From contig JAVBMO010000188.1 in assembly GCA_031552355.1 (NCBI GenBank), forward strand, positions 1-10,118: a stretch of 10,118 bases of DNA, read 5' to 3'. This document shows, one piece after another, positions 1 through 5,140 of this stretch. The translations under genes were made by a program, and so were the position numbers. Source of the stretch: JAVBMO01 sp031552355 (GTDB taxonomy: Bacteria > Bacteroidota > Bacteroidia > Bacteroidales > P3). The notes beneath the pieces were generated by a model. The model made no database searches. It was not told the DNA's origin and saw nothing but the letters and a program-made list of their open reading frames with translations. Positions within the stretch are counted from its first letter, which is position 1. Every line of letters starts with the position of its first letter.

Positions 1-596
1 GAGGTTTTATCGGTTATATTCCAGCCTACTAAACCGTGTTGTCTATTCAATTTTATTGCTTGGGTTGGGGCATCTACCATTCCATATATCCATAATACAA
101 CATCTGTTAGTATGCAGATGGCAGCAATTGAAGTTTTGACACTTTTAGAGGAATAGCTATGGGTTTCTGATGCACTGGCAATCAAGAATCCTGCAGCGAA
201 ACTACTTGTTATGCTAAATGTTATCATAAGGCCACCCTTTAAATTCTCATTGTTATATAGCTGTCCTGCACCCGGTATTAAAAAAGAAAGAAAACAAGCC
301 AAAGCAGGATTTCTTTCTTTATAAAATTCGGCACTTTCATTTGAATATGCAGTATCTGTGATTTCCTCACTTTCTTTTTCCAGTTTTTTAACTTCATCGG
401 CAGGAAATACAAAAATGCTTCCATCTGCAGTCTGTATTTTTACATTTTTATCAGAAATAAACGAAACAATATTTCCTTTTATAACACTTCCATTTTTCAA
501 GTAAAGGATATCCTTTGACGATTTATTTGTCTGCGCTTGCAAGTTTTGGACAAATATGACGAACAAAGCAATTAAAAAAACTTTACAAATTCTCAT
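1..596 (-). CDS. Secreted or membrane protein, DUF5683-like, partial (C-terminus off the left edge)
   Basis: I translated this reading frame by hand. It opens at the ATG at 596-594 and stays open for about 198 codons to the window edge, so the C-terminus is missing. Residues 1-22 form a signal peptide (MRICKVFLIALFVIF, then VQNLQAQ). Next comes a short domain of the 'DILYLKNGSVIKGNIVSF' type, often seen in Bacteroidota envelope proteins. Three hydrophobic stretches follow. The first contains NPALACFLSFLIPGAGQLYN, and a later one contains a DA motif before a conserved-looking N-R-Q-H-G. The IPGxGQxYN motif with the downstream hydrophobic DA segment resembles DUF5683-type membrane proteins, but I am not certain of the family. 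The start lies 17 bases after the pyrI stop, so it is probably the third gene of the pyrBI transcript. Its function is unknown. Confidence 0.75.
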   Translation of the reverse strand, partial: MRICKVFLIALFVIFVQNLQAQTNKSSKDILYLKNGSVIKGNIVSFISDKNVKIQTADGSIFVFPADEVKKLEKESEEITDTAYSNESAEFYKERNPALACFLSFLIPGAGQLYNNENLKGGLMITFSITSSFAAGFLIASASETHSYSSKSVKTSIAAICILTDVVLWIYGMVDAPTQAIKLNRQHGLVGWNITDKT

Positions 597-613
597 ATCA
601 ATTCAACGGTTGG

Positions 614-1081
614 TTACAAAAATCGAAATAATTCCTTCCCCATTGTTTTTTCGCAGTAATGGCATTGTAATTTCAGTTCTTCGCCTTTTTCTATTACTGT
701 AAACTTGGTTTCAATAGGTTCGTGGTTGGTAATACAATTCGGATTGAAACATTTCAGAATTTTTTGGATTTTTTCGGGAATTTCTATGTTTAATTTTTCT
801 ACCACTTCAAAGTTTTTAATGACAATAAGTGTGGCTGCAGGCGCAATCAAAGCTATTTTATTAATATCTTCTTTTTCGAAAAATTTATTTTTTATTTTGA
901 TAATTCCTTTTTGTCCGAATTTTTTACTGCTTAAATAATTTCCGACAAGAACTTCGTCCGGATAAGTTTCCAAGTCCAAAAGTTTAATCACTTGAAAAAC
1001 GGCATTTGTTGGGATATGATCTATCACAGTTCCGTTTTCAATAGCGGAAACTACCAATTCTTTTCTATTTTCTGATTTCAT
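614..1081 (-). CDS. pyrI: Aspartate carbamoyltransferase regulatory chain PyrI
   Basis: This is the regulatory subunit of class C aspartate transcarbamoylase. In characterised enzymes it binds CTP/ATP in the N-terminal domain and holds the catalytic trimers together through a zinc domain. At 155 residues it is close to the usual length of about 153. The N-terminal allosteric domain carries the family motif NGTVIDHIP at residues 16-24. The zinc domain shows four cysteines, C111, C116, C140 and C143, with the C-x4-C ... C-x2-C spacing of PyrI. It starts 30 bases after the pyrB stop, so the two are co-transcribed. Its presence implies an allosterically controlled dodecameric enzyme rather than a bare PyrB trimer. 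The identification is secure from the motifs; effector specificity is inferred. Confidence 0.96.
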   Translation of the reverse strand: MKSENRKELVVSAIENGTVIDHIPTNAVFQVIKLLDLETYPDEVLVGNYLSSKKFGQKGIIKIKNKFFEKEDINKIALIAPAATLIVIKNFEVVEKLNIEIPEKIQKILKCFNPNCITNHEPIETKFTVIEKGEELKLQCHYCEKTMGKELFRFL

Positions 1082-1111
1082 AATGCAAATTTCTTTTTTC
1101 GGAAAATTAAT

Positions 1112-2020
1112 TTATTTAGCACCTAAAATAGCAGCCATCAAAGCTTGGCGGACATAAACGCCGTTCTGCGCTTGTTGAAAATAATACGCATAGGGTGTTT
1201 GGTCAACATCGGTGGCAATTTCATTGACGCGTGGAAGCGGATGCAGTATTCTCATGTTTTCTTTGCAGCCTTGAAGCGCTTTGGCTTTCAGGATATACGA
1301 GTTTTTTACCTTTTCAAATTCCAAAGGGTCGGAAAAACGTTCCCGTTGGATGCGGGTCATATATATAATGTCTGAATGCGGAATCACTTCATCCAATTCC
1401 GTATATTGATGGTAGTCAAGTTGAGCCTCTTTGATAGACCGTTTAACGGAACTGGGTAATTTCAATTCTATGGGAGAAACCAAATGAAACGTTGTTTTAA
1501 AATTGCACATGGCTTGAACCAAAGAATGCACAGTTCGTCCGTATTTTAAATCGCCGACAAAAGTGACGTTCAGATTGTCTAAAGTACCTTGGGTTTTCCG
1601 GATAGAAAATAAATCGAGCAAACATTGTGTTGGATGTTGGTTTGCGCCATCACCGGCATTGATTACGGGAACTTTAGACACTTCGCTTGCATAGCGCGAA
1701 CTTCCTTCTTTGGGATTCCTCATTACGATAAGGTCTGCGTAACTGCTTACCATTTGAATGGTGTCGTGCAGGCTTTCGCCTTTCTGGACGCTGGTGGCGC
1801 CCGGGTCGCTAAAGCCGATAACCCGTGCACCTAACTGATTTGCTGCACTTTCAAAACTCAGGCGTGTCCGGGTCGATGGTTCAAAAAACAAACAAGCCAC
1901 CACAAAATCGGATAAAATTTTTTGTTTGGGTTGCTCGGCAAATTCTTCTGCAAGATTTAAAATATGCAAATACTCTTCTTTTGAAAAGTCGTTGATAGAG
2001 ATAAGGTTACGTCCTTTCAT
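1112..2020 (-). CDS. pyrB: Aspartate carbamoyltransferase catalytic subunit PyrB
   Basis: It catalyses carbamoyl phosphate + L-aspartate to N-carbamoyl-L-aspartate, the first committed step of pyrimidine synthesis, in the cytosol. The 302 residues match the family length. The carbamoyl-phosphate motif FEPSTRTRLSFE is at 46-57 (STRTR 49-53). K80 in SVQKGESL corresponds to the mobile-loop lysine, HPTQ is at 129-132, GDLKYGRTVHSL at 156-167, and the C-terminal LHPLPR at 259-264. The ATG at 2020-2018 is the natural family start (MKGRNLISI). No clear Shine-Dalgarno sequence is visible, which is normal for the phylum. It is the first gene of a pyrB-pyrI-membrane protein cluster. An intrinsic terminator ending 25 bases upstream suggests control by attenuation. 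Confidence 0.97.
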   Translation of the reverse strand: MKGRNLISINDFSKEEYLHILNLAEEFAEQPKQKILSDFVVACLFFEPSTRTRLSFESAANQLGARVIGFSDPGATSVQKGESLHDTIQMVSSYADLIVMRNPKEGSSRYASEVSKVPVINAGDGANQHPTQCLLDLFSIRKTQGTLDNLNVTFVGDLKYGRTVHSLVQAMCNFKTTFHLVSPIELKLPSSVKRSIKEAQLDYHQYTELDEVIPHSDIIYMTRIQRERFSDPLEFEKVKNSYILKAKALQGCKENMRILHPLPRVNEIATDVDQTPYAYYFQQAQNGVYVRQALMAAILGAK

Positions 2021-2045
2021 AGCTTTGTGCTTTTGAAATTATGAT

Positions 2046-2078
2046 AAAAAAAAGAGCGACTTTAAAAGTCACTCTTTT
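2046..2078 (-). terminator. Intrinsic terminator/attenuator hairpin in the pyrB leader
   Basis: Read on the minus strand, a stem GAGUGAC / GUCGCUC (positions 2074-2068 and 2060-2054, one U.G wobble, flanked by further A-U pairs) is followed directly by eight U residues (2053-2046). This is a complete intrinsic terminator. It ends 25 bases before the pyrB ATG, so it leaves no room for a separate pyrB promoter downstream. It may also end the transcript of the TPR gene, which stops at 2187. Sequence support for termination is good; the regulatory role is inferred. Confidence 0.8.
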
Positions 2079-2086
2079 AAAAAATA

Positions 2087-2122
2087 TTACGAAAACAAAA
2101 TCATGTTATAAATAGTCTTCAT
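2087..2122 (-). CDS. Candidate pyrB leader peptide (11 aa)
   Basis: A very short ORF in the pyrB leader, MKTIYNMILFS followed by TAA. Its stop codon lies 12 bases before the terminator stem, so a ribosome at the stop would cover the 5' arm of the hairpin. The second half of the ORF and the bases after it are U-rich (UUUUG, UUUUCG, then a run of six U at 2084-2079). This resembles the logic of the E. coli pyrBI leader, though that peptide is much longer. There is no recognisable Shine-Dalgarno sequence. A second, overlapping short ORF (MHKTHEDYL, 2135-2106) starts close to the predicted transcript start. Translation of either is unproven. Confidence 0.3.
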   Translation of the reverse strand: MKTIYNMILFS

Positions 2123-2141
2123 GGGTTTTGTGCATTACCTT

Positions 2142-2150
2142 GCAAAAGTA
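2142..2150 (-). promoter_or_regulatory. Candidate pyrBI promoter, -7 element
   Basis: The minus strand reads TACTTTTGC, an exact match to the Bacteroidota -7 consensus TAnnTTTG. The tetramer 19 bases upstream (TTCA) is a poor -33 element. Transcription would start near 2137, giving a leader of about 115 bases that contains the short ORFs and the terminator. It lies downstream of the TPR gene stop codon and upstream of the terminator, as an attenuated promoter would. Confidence 0.5.
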
Positions 2151-2186
2151 CAAAAACAAATTTTAAAAATGAATTTTTCTGCAATT

Positions 2187-3203
2187 TTATTTTACCCCCA
2201 AAGCGTCTTTGGCCTTTTTAAAGTCGGGATTTACTTCCAATGTTCTTTTATAATCTTTTGCGGCCTCAGCTTTATTCCCCATTTTCTCATAAGCCAAAGC
2301 TCTGTTGTAGTAAGCCTCATAAAATTCCGGCGAAGCTTCTATGGCTCTGGTAAAATAAGCAGCCGCTTCTTTGGGTTTATCTTGAAAGACAAGGTAAATG
2401 TATCCTATGTTATGCAAACTGTTTGCATTTTCGGGCGACAAAGACAATATATTGTCATAAAGATCCAGGGCTTCATCAATTCGTCCATTGTCTTGATAAT
2501 ACATGGCTAATTGATACATAGCTATGATATTCTTAGGATTGATACGGATGGCTGTGGAAAAATATTCCTCGCAGAGTTTGTCATTTTTTGACGCGTAAAG
2601 ATTTCCCAATTCTTCAAAAGCCATTTCGTATTCACTGTTCAATTCTATGGCTTTTTGGTAAGATTGCACTGCCGTCAGTGAGTCGCCGGTTTCTTTCGCG
2701 GTAAAACCTTTGATAAAGTAGGCAGTTGCATTGTTGGGATCTGTAGCAATAACCTTTTCTGTTTCTTCCAATGCTCTTTTGAAATCTTTCATCAACAATG
2801 ATAATTCAGCAAGTTTCAGATGCCCTGAACTATTTTTTGGGTCCAGTTGCAAAACAGTTTCCAACGCCACTTTGGTTTCGTTCGCTTTTCCGCTTTTCAA
2901 CAGAATATCCGCTTTCAGCAAATGGTAATTTGCATTTTGGGCATCTAAAGTGATGGCTTTGTTGCAATTGGACAAAGCTTCGGAAAGAATATCGTTTGAC
3001 AGATAATATTGTGCTTTTTGATAATACAAATCTGCATTTTTTTCATTCCTTTTCAAAAGTTCATTCAAAACTTCCAAAGTGTCGCAACCTTCGGTAAGTT
3101 TGGTTTGACGTCCTTTTCCACAGGAAACAAATAGAAACAATAAAATCAAAAATGCAGCAAAAATAGTTCGTTTTGGGCAGGGAGAAATTATCAATTTATT
3201 CAT
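2187..3203 (-). CDS. TPR-repeat lipoprotein
   Basis: This is a 338-residue protein. I chose the ATG at 3203 rather than an in-frame ATG 17 codons upstream (3254). The later start gives a clean lipoprotein signal (basic N-terminus, hydrophobic residues 13-26, lipobox FVSC with C28 as the lipid-modified cysteine), and the earlier ATG lies upstream of the predicted promoter. After the signal the whole protein is tandem TPR units of about 34 residues, roughly eight or nine, with typical endings such as AITLDAQNANYH, VIATDPNNATAY, AIRINPKNIIAM, AIEASPEFYEAY and TLEVNPDFKKAK. TPR arrays are protein-interaction scaffolds; lipidation places this one on a membrane facing the periplasm or the cell exterior. 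Specific partners cannot be read from the sequence. Confidence 0.88.
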   Translation of the reverse strand: MNKLIISPCPKRTIFAAFLILLFLFVSCGKGRQTKLTEGCDTLEVLNELLKRNEKNADLYYQKAQYYLSNDILSEALSNCNKAITLDAQNANYHLLKADILLKSGKANETKVALETVLQLDPKNSSGHLKLAELSLLMKDFKRALEETEKVIATDPNNATAYFIKGFTAKETGDSLTAVQSYQKAIELNSEYEMAFEELGNLYASKNDKLCEEYFSTAIRINPKNIIAMYQLAMYYQDNGRIDEALDLYDNILSLSPENANSLHNIGYIYLVFQDKPKEAAAYFTRAIEASPEFYEAYYNRALAYEKMGNKAEAAKDYKRTLEVNPDFKKAKDALGVK

Positions 3204-3226
3204 TGTTAAAGTCGTAAAATAAAATT

Positions 3227-3234
3227 CAAAGTTA
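3227..3234 (-). promoter_or_regulatory. Candidate promoter of the TPR lipoprotein gene
   Basis: The minus strand carries TAACTTTG, an exact TAnnTTTG -7 element, 23 bases before the chosen ATG at 3203. It lies inside the longer reading frame, which argues that the upstream ATG at 3254 is not used. No convincing -33 TTTG is seen at 19-base spacing. Confidence 0.5.
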
Positions 3235-3317
3235 CTAATTTTTGCACAATTCATGCCTTTAGAGACGTTTTTACTAAGAAATTATTGTCTAATTTTATAG
3301 ATGTCAAATATTTTGTC

Positions 3318-3325
3318 TAACTTTG
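3318..3325 (+). promoter_or_regulatory. Candidate promoter of the DHOD-like gene
   Basis: The plus strand carries TAACTTTG, the same octamer as the divergent promoter at 3227-3234. Transcription would start near 3330, giving a 5' leader of about 60 bases to the ATG at 3391. The -33 region is AT-rich without a clear TTTG. Confidence 0.5.
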
Positions 3326-3390
3326 AAATAATATTTTGGCTTAATTGTCAATAAAATAAAATGTTGTTAGCATTTAAAAACCTAACGCAA

Positions 3391-4377
3391 ATGGATATTT
3401 CAACAAATTATATGGGGCTTTCTTTGAGAAGCCCAATTATTGCAGGAAGTTGTGGGTTAACCAACTCTTTAGAGAATTTAAAAGCGCTTGAAAATGCTGG
3501 AGTTGGCGCCATTGTAATAAAATCGATTTTTGAAGAAGAAATTTCTTATGAAGTAAGCAAAATGAGTAAAACGGTGAGTGAATCCTCACAATATTATCAG
3601 GATGCTTATGACTATATAAAAAATTACACTACAGAAAATAGGCTGGAAAAATATTTGAATTTCATTAAGAAAGCAAAAAATGAATTAAAAACGCCCATTA
3701 TTGCAAGTATTAATTGTGTTTCCTTTTCCGATTGGATTTCGTTCATTAAAAAAATCCAAGATGCCGGTGCCGATGCCATAGAGTTGAATATTTTTGAACT
3801 GCCGGCAAACGTAAATCTTTCTTATGAAGATGTAGAACGCCTGTTTTTCGATACAGTTGCTGCTATCCGCAAAACCATGGATATTCCGGTGGCTATTAAA
3901 ACCGGCTGCTATTTCACAGATATGGCAAAATTTATGCAACGCCTTTCCTGGACAGGAATAAAAAGCTTGGTATTATTCAATCGTTTTTTCAATCCGGATA
4001 TTGATATTGAAAATTTAACATATAAACCGGCAAAAATCTATAGCGATCCTTCAGAATTATCTCAAACTTTGCGCTGGACAGCCATTTTAAGTAAATTAAT
4101 AAAATGTGATTTATCGGCAAGCACAGGTGTTAAAAATGGCGAAGATGTAGTTAAATTATTGCTGGCCGGCGCCCAAACCGTACAAGTGGCCTCTTGTCTT
4201 TATGAAAAGGGCTTGGATTACGTTAAAACCATGAACAGCGAGTTGATTGATTGGATGGAATCCAAAAACCTACAAAACATCAATTCTTTCAGAGGGAAAA
4301 TGGCTCTGATTGGTTCCGAAAACCCTTCTGCAATTTTGAGAACCCAATTTATGAAACATTTTTCGGGAATTGAATGA
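3391..4377 (+). CDS. Dihydroorotate dehydrogenase-like FMN-barrel protein
   Basis: A 328-residue TIM-barrel protein of the class-1A dihydroorotate dehydrogenase-like group. I chose the ATG at 3391 because MDISTNYMGLSLRSPIIAGS is the usual family N-terminus; an in-frame ATG at 3361 would add ten residues. Visible motifs: VIKSIFEEEI at 42-51, PIIASIN at 102-108, ELN at 131-133, PVAIK at 166-170, LVLFNRFFNPDID at 193-205, and the phosphate-binding STGVKNGEDVVKLLLAGA at 244-261 followed by VQVAS. True class-1A enzymes carry a catalytic cysteine right after the ELN strand (ELNLSCPN); here the segment reads ELNIFELPANVNLS, with no cysteine. Flavin binding is plausible but dihydroorotate oxidation is doubtful. 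The nearby divergent pyrBI operon may reflect shared ancestry or regulation, but I would not call it pyrD. Confidence 0.85.
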   Translation: MDISTNYMGLSLRSPIIAGSCGLTNSLENLKALENAGVGAIVIKSIFEEEISYEVSKMSKTVSESSQYYQDAYDYIKNYTTENRLEKYLNFIKKAKNELKTPIIASINCVSFSDWISFIKKIQDAGADAIELNIFELPANVNLSYEDVERLFFDTVAAIRKTMDIPVAIKTGCYFTDMAKFMQRLSWTGIKSLVLFNRFFNPDIDIENLTYKPAKIYSDPSELSQTLRWTAILSKLIKCDLSASTGVKNGEDVVKLLLAGAQTVQVASCLYEKGLDYVKTMNSELIDWMESKNLQNINSFRGKMALIGSENPSAILRTQFMKHFSGIE

Positions 4378-4394
4378 TAATTTTTTCATAAATA

Positions 4395-4425
4395 CTTGCT
4401 TTTTTAAAAAAACACTATATCTTTG
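4395..4425 (+). promoter_or_regulatory. Promoter of the four-helix-bundle gene
   Basis: This is the best promoter in the window. A -33 CTTG (4395-4398) is separated by exactly 19 bases from a perfect -7 TATCTTTG (4418-4425), matching the Bacteroidota consensus TTG-N19-TAnnTTTG. Transcription should start near 4430, just before a 20-base palindrome. Confidence 0.7.
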
Positions 4426-4433
4426 CAATAATT

Positions 4434-4453
4434 ATTCCTTAAATTTAAGGAAT
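4434..4453. repeat. 20-base perfect palindrome at the start of the four-helix transcript
   Basis: The half-site ATTCCTTAAA is followed directly by its exact reverse complement, TTTAAGGAAT. It lies about 5-25 bases downstream of the predicted transcription start and 44 bases before the ATG. It could be an operator for a dimeric regulator or an mRNA 5' hairpin. It has no T-run, so it is not a terminator. Confidence 0.6.
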
Positions 4454-4497
4454 TGGAGTTTCTCTCTCTAATACTAACCACTTAAAGCCTGAAAAAA

Positions 4498-4971
4498 ATG
4501 GATGTGGAAAATGAAAAAACAGTAAGTTTCTTTAGATTCGAAGATCTTAGAATCTATCACAAAGCTATTGAATACAGCACAATGATCTGTAATAGTTTTG
4601 TCGGAATCGATACAGATGCGAAGAAAAAGCTGGTAAAAGAGTTCACCAAAACCTCTTTTGAAATCTCGTTGTACACCATTGAAGGAACAGCAAGAACAAA
4701 GAACCAGTTTGAAACCTGCCTGAAGCAAGCCAAAACGGCAGTACGGCAATGCGTATTCTACTCGGAAATGTCGCTTTTGCTTGGCATAATTGACAAAGAC
4801 ACCTACGATAAGTCCTATCAAACTTTAAAAGAATTAACCAAAATGTTGGGCGCTCTTATCATTTCTTTACAAAAAGGGCAACAAAGAAGAAACGGATATA
4901 ATTCCGAAAACGAAGTTGAAAAGTCGTATAGTGATTTTACTTTAGATATTGAAAACGGTATGGATTTTTAA
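4498..4971 (+). CDS. Four-helix-bundle protein (23S rRNA intervening-sequence protein family)
   Basis: 157 residues. The N-terminal FFRFEDLRIYHKAIEYS (11-27) matches the family opening F-x-D-L-x-V/I-[WY]-x-x-A. The central motif that normally reads like SI-x-N-I-A-E-G is present in a diverged form, EISLYTIEGTAR (55-66). Two further amphipathic helices follow (about 70-95 and 101-126). The last 30 residues are polar and probably disordered. Members are often free-standing in Bacteroidota and were first found in insertions within 23S rRNA genes; a related fold (Avd) works with diversity-generating retroelements. No reverse transcriptase or rRNA is present here. It is monocistronic with its own promoter and flanking palindromes, and it sits beside a tRNA fragment. 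Cellular role unknown. Confidence 0.85.
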   Translation: MDVENEKTVSFFRFEDLRIYHKAIEYSTMICNSFVGIDTDAKKKLVKEFTKTSFEISLYTIEGTARTKNQFETCLKQAKTAVRQCVFYSEMSLLLGIIDKDTYDKSYQTLKELTKMLGALIISLQKGQQRRNGYNSENEVEKSYSDFTLDIENGMDF

Positions 4972-4995
4972 TACATTTTTCACATCGAACTCAGG

Positions 4996-5021
4996 TTATC
5001 ATATAGTATACTAAATGATAA
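4996..5021. repeat. 26-base near-perfect palindrome beside the tRNA fragment
   Basis: Outer arms TTATCAT (4996-5002) and ATGATAA (5015-5021) enclose a perfect 10-base palindrome TAGTATACTA (5004-5013). A single A/A mismatch on each side (5003/5014) is the only break in symmetry. No T-run follows on either strand, so it is not a terminator. Its position, 36 bases before the tRNA 3' fragment, would suit a recombination or DNA-binding site. Confidence 0.6.
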
Positions 5022-5057
5022 AAATGAAAGAAAAATAGATAGAACTACTATTTTGTA

Positions 5058-5100
5058 ACTACGGATCAGAAGGTTACAGGTTTGAATCCTGTCGGGGTCA
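5058..5100 (+). pseudogene. 3' half of tRNA-Arg(ACG); possible attachment-site remnant
   Basis: The sequence begins in the anticodon loop CTACGGA (5059-5065, anticodon ACG at 5061-5063). It continues with the 3' anticodon strand TCAGA, variable loop AGGTT, T-stem ACAGG / CCTGT around the loop TTTGAAT, then the 3' acceptor strand CGGGGTC and discriminator A at 5100. The expected 5' acceptor strand GACCCCG, the D-arm and the 5' anticodon strand are absent: the bases just upstream read TGTAA where TCTGA is needed for pairing. No such 5' half occurs elsewhere upstream in the window. A tRNA cut at the anticodon loop is typical of the distal att site of an integrated element. It cannot make a functional tRNA. 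Confidence 0.75.
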
Positions 5101-5101
5101 C

Positions 5102-5137
5102 AAAAAGCAGCTGAAATTTCTTTCAGCTGCTTTTTTT
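5102..5137. terminator. Strong bidirectional intrinsic terminator
   Basis: A perfect 15-base-pair stem (5102-5116 with 5121-5135, core AGCAGCTGAAA) closes on a four-base loop TTTC. It has seven T on the plus side and five on the minus side. On the plus strand it follows the tRNA fragment directly, so it was probably the tRNA terminator. On the minus strand it lies just beyond the DoxX-like gene stop at 5141 and serves that transcript. Confidence 0.9.
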
Positions 5138-5140
5138 AGT

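Noticed and set aside
2121..2510. 129-codon plus-strand reading frame
   Set aside because: It is antisense to the TPR lipoprotein and the pyrB leader, with no recognisable domain; a shadow frame.
3204..3254. Longer start for the TPR lipoprotein (MNCAKISNF)
   Set aside because: It would bury the lipoprotein signal peptide 17 residues inside the protein, and it lies upstream of the TAACTTTG promoter element at 3234-3227.
3361..3390. Longer start for the DHOD-like protein (MLLAFKNLTQ)
   Set aside because: Family members begin near MDIST-x-YMG. The extra ten residues look unrelated, although this start cannot be excluded.
3391..4377. Calling this gene pyrD because it is close to pyrBI
   Set aside because: The catalytic cysteine motif of class-1A enzymes is missing, so the name would claim an activity that the sequence does not support.
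4474..4821. 115-codon minus-strand reading frame
   Set aside because: It is antisense to the four-helix-bundle gene and has no domain of its own; a shadow frame.
4498..5021. Diversity-generating retroelement (Avd-like four-helix protein)
   Set aside because: No reverse transcriptase, template repeat or variable repeat is present nearby; the protein fits the stand-alone 23S-IVP group better.
5000..5100. An intact tRNA gene, or a tRNA split by an intron in the anticodon loop
   Set aside because: No 5' half (GACCCCG acceptor strand or D-arm) is found upstream in the window, and the bases before the anticodon loop do not pair with the 3' anticodon strand. No group I intron features were seen.
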